A DNA stretch of 9,802 nucleotides from Candidatus Doudnabacteria bacterium (GTDB lineage: Bacteria; Patescibacteriota; Doudnabacteria; UBA920), in contig JAHFJK010000040.1 in the NCBI GenBank assembly GCA_023245915.1, positions 1-9,802 of the forward strand, in the 5' to 3' direction. The position numbers and the translations under genes were made by a program. The notes under the pieces are model-generated. The model saw only the letters and a list, made by a program, of their open reading frames with translations, searched no databases and was not told the DNA's origin. How positions within the stretch are numbered: the first letter of the stretch is position 1; each line of letters begins with the position of its first letter. Shown piece after piece: positions 5,493-9,802 of this stretch.

Positions 5493-6464
5493 ATGAACAA
5501 AAATTTAATCGAACAAAATTTAAACCGTGTTTTGGAAAAAACGGATTTTCAAAACCTTGGCCAAAGGCGGCAGGGTAAGGTTCGCGATGTTTATACCCAG
5601 CCGGACAAAATTATTCTAGTTTCGACTGATAGATATTCGGCTTTCGATCGTAACTTGGCGCTCATTCCTTTTAAAGGCCAGGTGTTAACCCAAGTAAGTA
5701 AATGGTGGTTTGACAACACCAAGGACATTATTCAAAATCATTTAATTGATTCGCCGGACCCAAACGTGGTGGTTGTAAAAAAATGTTCAGTCATCCCAAT
5801 TGAGATGGTGGTGCGGGGTTATATAACTGGCGTAACCGGAACGGCTTTGTGGACTTTGTACCAAAATGGTCAAAGGGATTTTGGGGATTTTGTCTTGCCG
5901 GAAGGCATGAAAAAAAACCAAAAGCTGGACCAGCCCGTGCTGACGCCCACGACCAAATCTGACGAACATGACAAACCTTTAACTTCTAAAGAAATAGTGG
6001 AGCAAAAAATCGTGCCCGAGGCATTATGGAAACAACTTGCGGATACCGCAATAAAGCTGTTTATTAGAGGCCAAAAATTAGCCCTAGAACATGGTTTAAT
6101 TTTGGTGGATACTAAATACGAATTTGGCTTAACAGAGGACGGGAAATTAATGTTGATAGATGAAATTCACACGCCGGATTCGTCCCGTTATTGGCAGGCG
6201 GATTCATATCAGGCGCGGATAGATGCCGGCCGGGAACCACAAAATTTTGACAAAGAATTTTTGCGTTTGTGGTTTAAGGAGCACAGCGACCCTTACAAAG
6301 ATGAAAAGCTCCCTGCCGCGCCACCCGATATGGTCGCCGAACTTTCTGCGCGCTACATCCAAATCTATGAACAAATTACCGGACAAAAGTTTGAAACAAA
6401 TTTACAGACACCGATTCTGGATAGGATAGAAAACAACCTTAAATCTTTCAATCTTACATCTTAA
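5493..6464 (+). CDS. purC: SAICAR synthetase (PurC)
   Basis: Phosphoribosylaminoimidazole-succinocarboxamide synthase joins aspartate to CAIR with ATP (step 8). Motifs in order: GKVRDVY (28-34), DRYSAFD (46-52), RGYITG (108-113), TPTTKSDEHD (151-160), LVDTKYEFG (204-212) and the signature DEIHTPDSSRYW (223-234). The 323 residues match the longer yeast-ADE1-like form rather than the roughly 237-residue E. coli form, with the extra segment around the 125-180 region and a longer C-terminus. The ATG lies 12 nt after the composite repeat, with AT-rich sequence and no Shine-Dalgarno sequence. No key motif is damaged. Confidence 0.96.
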   Translation: MNKNLIEQNLNRVLEKTDFQNLGQRRQGKVRDVYTQPDKIILVSTDRYSAFDRNLALIPFKGQVLTQVSKWWFDNTKDIIQNHLIDSPDPNVVVVKKCSVIPIEMVVRGYITGVTGTALWTLYQNGQRDFGDFVLPEGMKKNQKLDQPVLTPTTKSDEHDKPLTSKEIVEQKIVPEALWKQLADTAIKLFIRGQKLALEHGLILVDTKYEFGLTEDGKLMLIDEIHTPDSSRYWQADSYQARIDAGREPQNFDKEFLRLWFKEHSDPYKDEKLPAAPPDMVAELSARYIQIYEQITGQKFETNLQTPILDRIENNLKSFNLTS

Positions 6465-6467
6465 ATC

Positions 6468-6483
6468 CCTGCCTGCAGGCAGG
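6468..6483. repeat. 16-bp perfect palindrome between purC and purB
   Basis: CCTGCC TGCA GGCAGG is an exact palindrome just after the purC stop. The same CCTGCC...GGCAGG core occurs at 8788-8803 and, shortened, at 3249-3262. It has no U-run and so is not a typical terminator; it may protect the mRNA 3' end or be a repeat fragment. Confidence 0.7.
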
Positions 6484-6499
6484 CTAAATCTTTAATCTG

Positions 6500-7903
6500 A
6501 TGTTAAATTCCATCTCCCCCATCGACGGCCGTTATCGAAAAACTACCCAACCCCTCGCCCAATTTTTCAGCGAGCAGGCTTTGATGCGCCACAGAATAAT
6601 TGTTGAAGGAGAATATTTAATTGCTTTACTAGACCTAACGGATAAACACAGAAAAAAAACAAACGGATCAACACGGAAATTATCAGATCGCGAAAAAAAA
6701 CTAATCCGCTCGCTTTATAATCTTAAATCTGTCGATGCGCAAATTATCAGCGACATAGAAAAAAAAGGTTATAAGCACATTAAACCTACTGACCACGATG
6801 TTAAGGCAGTTGAATACTACATGAAAGACAGACTGGCCAAAACATCGCTAAAAAATGTTTTGGAATGGCTGCATTTTGCGCTGACTTCTTACGACACTAA
6901 CACACTCGCGCGTGGTTTAATGCTAAGCGATGCACTAAGCCAAATTATAATACCGTCAATTTCTTCAATACTCGCTAGTATTGGAGTTTTTTCCAAAAAG
7001 TATAAAAATCTAACGATGCTGGCGCGCACCCACGGTCAGCCCGCCTCCCCCACCACTTTTGGAAAAGAGATGAACGTTTTTGCAGTCCGCTTGCAAAAAC
7101 AGTTAAAAATTTTGACCGAGAAGAAGGTATCGGTAAAATTCAGCGGCGCCACCGGCAACTACAATGCCCACTTAGCGGCTTTTCCAAAAATTAACTGGAT
7201 TAAATCTTCACAGAACTTCATCGCCAGCTTTAACAAAAATCGCAAACAAAAACTGGAATTAAATTTAATTACTACCCAAATTGACCCCCACGACCGTGAA
7301 GCGGAAATTTTTGACTGCTTAAAACGGATAAATAACATTTTAATCGACTTTAACCAGGACATGTGGCGCTACATTAGCGATGAATGGATCATTCAAAAGC
7401 CCGCTGCCGGAACCGTTGGCTCTTCTACCATGCCGCATAAAATTAATCCCATTAAATTTGAAAACAGTGAGGGAAATTTAGGAATCGCAAACGCGCTATT
7501 TGAATTTTTCAGCCGCAAACTTCCTATTTCCCGCTTGCAAAGGGATTTGTCCGACTCAACAGTAGAAAGGAATTTTGGAGTGGCGCTGGCTCACTCATTA
7601 ACCGCTTACGACTATTTGCTCAAAGGTTTATCAACAATAGATGTTAATAAAAATAAAATTCGCGAGGAGCTTAACAGGCATCCTGAAATTCTAGCCGAAG
7701 CCATCCAGACAATTCTGCGACGCGAAGGAGTAAAAATGCCTTACGAACAGCTAAAGGAACTTACTCGAGGTAAACAAATTACACTTGCTGACCTGCATAA
7801 GTTTATAGATGAGCTGGATGTGAGTGATAAAGTAAAAAAAGAGCTAAAAAGAATCAGGTCGGAGAATTACACCGGTTTGGCAAGCAAACTGGCTAAGCTT
7901 TAG
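6500..7903 (+). CDS. purB: Adenylosuccinate lyase (PurB)
   Basis: Removes fumarate from SAICAR to give AICAR and from adenylosuccinate to give AMP, so it serves both IMP and AMP synthesis. A member of the fumarase/aspartase superfamily, soluble and tetrameric. The N-terminal ISPIDGRY (5-12), ARTHGQPASPTTFGKE (175-190, catalytic His178) and the signature GSSTMPHKINPIKFENSEGN (307-326, catalytic Ser in SST) are intact. The 467 residues and the SPIDGRY start fit the long E. coli type (456). The usual TSEDIN loop reads TSYDTN (129-134), which changes an active-site neighbour. The start follows the 16-bp palindrome, with no Shine-Dalgarno sequence. The last gene of the cluster; a hairpin and T-run overlap its stop. 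Confidence 0.96.
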   Translation: MLNSISPIDGRYRKTTQPLAQFFSEQALMRHRIIVEGEYLIALLDLTDKHRKKTNGSTRKLSDREKKLIRSLYNLKSVDAQIISDIEKKGYKHIKPTDHDVKAVEYYMKDRLAKTSLKNVLEWLHFALTSYDTNTLARGLMLSDALSQIIIPSISSILASIGVFSKKYKNLTMLARTHGQPASPTTFGKEMNVFAVRLQKQLKILTEKKVSVKFSGATGNYNAHLAAFPKINWIKSSQNFIASFNKNRKQKLELNLITTQIDPHDREAEIFDCLKRINNILIDFNQDMWRYISDEWIIQKPAAGTVGSSTMPHKINPIKFENSEGNLGIANALFEFFSRKLPISRLQRDLSDSTVERNFGVALAHSLTAYDYLLKGLSTIDVNKNKIREELNRHPEILAEAIQTILRREGVKMPYEQLKELTRGKQITLADLHKFIDELDVSDKVKKELKRIRSENYTGLASKLAKL

Positions 7904-7913
7904 CTTTTTATTT
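7892..7913 (+). terminator. Probable intrinsic terminator overlapping the purB stop
   Basis: GCTAA (7892-7896) pairs with TTAGC (7900-7904) across a 3-nt loop, followed by TTTTTATTT. The stem is short and the stop codon lies in its 3' arm. It is placed where the pur transcript should end. Confidence 0.4.
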
Positions 7914-7975
7914 ATGCAAAGCTTTCAAAATAACTTCAAATAAATTAGCCATTAGTTAACCTACTGAAGACAGCA

Positions 7976-8167
7976 GTGGACTTTTTAGAAGCCGAATCAA
8001 TTGATGGTACCGAGGTGGTTGTACATATTATAGTTGCCTCAGCTTTAGAAAATAGCCGAGGAAAATACAGCTTTGAAAAATCTTATAAGTTTAATGGGAA
8101 AACTTTTCAATGGGACGAGTCTTCGTGGTCTTATCCTGATCCGCCATTTCCAGATAAGATTCTTTAA
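7976..8167 (+). CDS. Doubtful 63-codon ORF, possibly a gene remnant
   Basis: Opens with GTG, and an in-frame stop at 7946 rules out a much longer N-terminus. The protein reads like natural sequence (hydrophobic EVVVHIIVASAL, then KYSFEKSYKFNGKTFQWDESSW and a Pro-rich end), perhaps two beta strands, but I recognise no family. Only a weak GAAGA lies upstream and no ATG exists, so it may be the surviving C-terminal part of a broken gene. It ends 32 bp before the MITE-like element. Positions 7914-7975 show nothing else. Confidence 0.3.
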   Translation: MDFLEAESIDGTEVVVHIIVASALENSRGKYSFEKSYKFNGKTFQWDESSWSYPDPPFPDKIL

Positions 8168-8199
8168 ACTTGCTTCCAACCTGGCCAAAACAAAGCCAG

Positions 8200-8507
8200 T
8201 GTAAATGCCCACTGCCTTTGCGAGCGCAAAAATAAGCATTATCGCCAAGCAATCTTATTTAAGCAGGTAAAAGATTGCCGCGCCCCAACATTTTAAGGGA
8301 CTGTTGCTGAATGTGCTTTTCAGACGAAATTCCAGGATTTCGGGCAGATTGGCGCAAATAAATTTTGATGTTTAGCCGTAGGCTAAGCGGAAAAATTTTT
8401 TGGGGCAAGATGCCGAAATCCTGGAATTGCAGTCAAAATGACATTCGGCAACAGTCCCATTTAAAGCTAAAAAATGTTGGGGCTCGCAATGCCAGTGGGC
8501 ATTTACA
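8200..8507. mobile_element. MITE-like non-coding palindromic element with TIRs and a target duplication
   Basis: Ends TGTAAATGCCCACTG (8200-8214) and CAGTGGGCATTTACA (8493-8507) are perfect 15-bp inverted repeats, flanked on both sides by AGCCAG (8194-8199 and 8508-8513), as expected for a 6-bp target duplication. Inner homology continues: GCCCCAACATTTT, GGACTGTTGC and AATTCCAGGATTTCGG on the left all recur inverted on the right, and the apex is TTAGCC GTA GGCTAA (8372-8386). The left arm has about 56 extra bases (8226-8281) containing their own inverted repeat GCAATCTT/AAGATTGC, so a smaller palindrome may be nested there. No transposase is encoded, so movement would need one supplied in trans. 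The TGT ends with a variable-length duplication resemble IS481-type ends, but that is a weak guess. Confidence 0.75.
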
Positions 8508-8512
8508 AGCCA

Positions 8513-8542
8513 GTCGCTGAGTCGCTGAGTCGCTGAGTCGCT
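8513..8542. repeat. 8-bp tandem repeat GTCGCTGA
   Basis: Three full copies (8513-8536) and a partial fourth, GTCGCT (8537-8542), run up to and into the -35 box of the promoter. It lies where an UP element would be, but is not AT-rich. It may come from slippage or act as a regulator site. Confidence 0.8.
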
Positions 8543-8570
8543 TGACACTATATAAAAAAAGGTTTATAAT
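8542..8570 (+). promoter_or_regulatory. Perfect consensus sigma70 promoter
   Basis: TTGACA (8542-8547), a 17-bp AT-rich spacer and TATAAT (8565-8570) match both boxes and the ideal spacing exactly. Transcription should start at about 8576-8578. It drives the small RNA that follows and possibly, by readthrough, the rRNA gene about 760 bp downstream. Confidence 0.85.
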
Positions 8571-8576
8571 TTTAAA

Positions 8577-8727
8577 AGATTTAGAAATTAAATCTTAGCA
8601 TTTAAAAAAGGCATAAAACATCTTTCCAATTTTGCCCTTATGTATGCGGTAAATCACCGTAGATTATAAGGGATCCAGCCTAGGCTGGAGATGGACATAA
8701 CAAGTTGATAACTTGTGTGTTTTTTTT
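8577..8727 (+). ncRNA. Putative structured small RNA of about 150 nt, family unknown
   Basis: Bounded by the consensus promoter and an intrinsic terminator, with no usable ORF. Visible stems are AGATTTA/TAAATCT (8577-8583 with 8589-8595) at the 5' end, CCCTTAT/ATAAGGG (8635-8641 with 8666-8672) enclosing CGGT/ACCG (8647-8650 with 8656-8659), and CCAGCC/GGCTGG (8675-8680 with 8683-8688). CATCT (8619-8623) could pair with AGATG (8689-8693) to close a multi-branch junction. It lacks the conserved core of SRP RNA and does not look like tmRNA or RNase P RNA in size. A 6S-like RNA is possible on size and on its place in a strongly expressed region, but no central-bubble duplex is obvious. Confidence 0.6.
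8700..8727 (+). terminator. Intrinsic terminator of the small RNA
   Basis: ACAAGTT (8700-8706) pairs with AACTTGT (8710-8716) over a GAT loop, followed by GTG and eight Ts (8720-8727). The hairpin plus U-run is a good rho-independent terminator on the plus strand. Confidence 0.8.
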
Positions 8728-8780
8728 CGCCCAAATTGAGCTGAAACATCGTGATCGCAGCAAAGCCTGTTAGTTCATAG

Positions 8781-8936
8781 TGAGATCCCTGCCTACCGGC
8801 AGGCAGGCTTTGCTCCGCTCAGGATGACATTGCGAACATGGAGATGGAGAGATATCCCTCACTCCGTTCGGGATGCCGTTGCAAGGATGAGATCCCTTCG
8901 GCTAACGCCTCGGGATACGATTCCTGCGGAATCGTA
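8781..8936. repeat. Run of GAGATCCC/GGATGACA-type repeat copies
   Basis: Three copies of a GATCCC...GGAT palindrome follow one another: 8781-8827 with a CCTGCC/GGCAGG hairpin (8788-8803), 8852-8873 (ATCCCTCACTCCGTTCGGGAT), and 8890-8915 (ATCCC...GGC/GCC...GGGAT). A separate perfect 9-bp hairpin, TACGATTCC/GGAATCGTA (8916-8936), comes next. They share words with the repeats at 691 and 5277. No gene is seen here; the bases 8728-8780 show nothing recognisable. Confidence 0.65.
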
Positions 8937-8966
8937 CTTTAACAGCTGAATAGTGATTAGAAAACT

Positions 8967-9072
8967 CTAGTACCATCCCGGTACTAGGGAAGTCCGACGA
9001 AATTACTTCGTAATTTTTTCGGACTAGTACAAAACCACCCCGGTACCATCCGCCTTCGGCGGAGCTACGGGG
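8967..9072. repeat. Three adjacent strong hairpins
   Basis: H1 is CTAGTACC/GGTACTAG (8967-8974 with 8980-8987). H2 is AGTCCGA/TCGGACT enclosing AAATTAC/GTAATTT (8991-9025). H3 is CCCCG/CGGGG enclosing TCCGCC/GGCGGA (9038-9072). H1 and H3 share the word GGTACCATCC or close variants, so they may be related repeat units. The spacing between them is under 13 nt. No coding signal is seen. Confidence 0.65.
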
Positions 9073-9125
9073 CAAGTCGCAAGATTTGTCTTGTTTTGGG
9101 TATCGGGTGTAAGTTGCGTCAATTC

Positions 9126-9152
9126 TTGCCAACATAAATTAATTTTTATAGA
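9126..9152 (+). promoter_or_regulatory. Weak candidate rRNA promoter
   Basis: TTGCCA (9126-9131) and TATAGA (9147-9152) are 15 bp apart and followed by GC-containing GGCAATCC. It would give an rRNA leader of about 180 nt, a normal length, but the spacing is short and the boxes imperfect. No better promoter is seen between the small RNA terminator and the 16S gene. Confidence 0.22.
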
Positions 9153-9158
9153 GGCAAT

Positions 9159-9182
9159 CCCCCGAAGCTTTAGCGGAGGGGG
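9159..9182. repeat. CCCCC...GGGGG hairpin in the rRNA leader
   Basis: CCCCC (9159-9163) pairs with GGGGG (9178-9182) around a purine internal loop and a GC TTTA GC apex. It resembles the GC-rich palindromes inside purD in style but not in exact sequence. Confidence 0.5.
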
Positions 9183-9199
9183 AAATGAGTTCAATGATA

Positions 9200-9227
9200 T
9201 CTGTGAAAACAGAAAATGCTTTGATAA
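9200..9227 (+). promoter_or_regulatory. Possible boxB-boxA antitermination site of the rRNA leader
   Basis: TCTGT GAAA ACAGA (9200-9213) is a 5-bp hairpin with a GAAA loop, followed after 3 nt by TGCTTTGATAA (9217-9227), which resembles boxA (TGCTCTTTAACA, or Bacillus-like TGTTCTTTGAAA) with two bases missing. The order boxB then boxA is that of rrn leaders. The boxA match outside TGCT is poor, so this remains a guess. Confidence 0.3.
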
Positions 9228-9320
9228 TTGAGCATTATAAAAATCAATTATCGCCAGATTTATTTCATTCATGAAATGGATCAATAAAAGATTTATAGTT
9301 CTGTCTGGTTTTGACCGGAC
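9223..9320 (+). promoter_or_regulatory. rRNA leader hairpins before 16S
   Basis: GATAATTGA (9223-9231) pairs perfectly with TCAATTATC (9244-9252). TTTCAT/ATGAAA form a second small palindrome (9263-9276). GTCTGGT (9303-9309) pairs with ACCGGAC (9314-9320), one G-U included. They sit within 115 nt of the mature 5' end and may guide antitermination or processing. The long 16S processing stem cannot be checked because its 3' half is outside the window. Confidence 0.45.
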
Positions 9321-9337
9321 ATAAAAGAATTATAAAT

Positions 9338-9802
<465 letters not shown>

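Noticed and set aside
8045..8248. Minus-strand open frame of 67 codons at the edge of the MITE-like element
   Set aside because: It straddles the terminal inverted repeat and overlaps the other doubtful ORF; no ribosome binding site.
8200..8542. CRISPR array
   Set aside because: Repeats here are one inverted pair and an 8-bp tandem run without spacers; no cas genes are nearby.
8577..8727. Riboswitch controlling a downstream gene
   Set aside because: The element has its own terminator but no protein gene follows before the 16S, and it matches no aptamer consensus I know; a free small RNA is simpler.
8902..9284. Two overlapping minus-strand open frames (77 and 86 codons) before the 16S gene
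   Set aside because: They run through palindromic hairpins and the rRNA leader, have no Shine-Dalgarno sequence or familiar motif, and use the repeats' own sequence as codons.
9311..9336. Promoter TTGACC...TATAAA just before 16S
   Set aside because: The spacing is only 14 bp, TTGACC lies in a leader hairpin, and transcription would start inside the mature 16S.
7904..9337. tRNA genes near the rRNA gene
   Set aside because: No TTCRA loop within a cloverleaf-sized stretch was found on either strand by eye.

Overview
The window looks like a fragment of a Candidate Phyla Radiation (Patescibacteria) genome. This is inferred from three things: the divergent 16S rRNA 5' end, the compact AT-leaning genes that mostly lack Shine-Dalgarno sequences, and the dense palindromic repeats (TGTCATCCC..., TCCGCC...GGCGGA, ...ATTTCG... 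types) that I associate with such genomes. The lineage below that level cannot be read here. TGA is used as a stop (end of the 785-1132 gene) and does not occur inside the other genes, so the code appears standard, unlike Gracilibacteria/Absconditabacteria.

Positions 1-7903 hold a same-strand de novo purine cluster: purN, a small DMT-type membrane protein, purD, a HAD phosphatase, purE, purM, purC and purB. Together they cover GAR synthesis, GAR formylation, AIR synthesis, AIR carboxylation (mutase step), SAICAR synthesis and the adenylosuccinate lyase steps. PurF, PurL/Q/S, PurK and PurH are not in the window. One small, well-formed minus-strand gene (3895-4104) of unknown function sits between purE and purM and carries the only strong Shine-Dalgarno sequence seen.

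Positions 7904-9337 are mostly non-coding. In order they hold a likely purB terminator, a doubtful 63-codon ORF, a 308-bp MITE-like palindrome with perfect 15-bp terminal inverted repeats and a 6-bp target duplication, an 8-bp tandem repeat, a perfect consensus sigma70 promoter (TTGACA-17-TATAAT), and an unidentified structured RNA of about 150 nt ending in an intrinsic terminator. After these come clusters of hairpins and an rRNA leader. The 16S rRNA gene begins near 9338 and runs off the window.

The common theme is invasion by palindromic elements. They fill nearly every intergenic gap of the pur cluster, often touching start codons. Two related copies are inserted in the same reading frame inside purD with a third palindrome beside one of them, and a 116-bp palindrome extends helix 6 of the 16S rRNA. 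The best candidates for something undescribed are the promoter-driven small RNA next to the rRNA gene, the mutually exclusive hairpins in front of purE, and the palindrome family tolerated inside both protein and rRNA genes.
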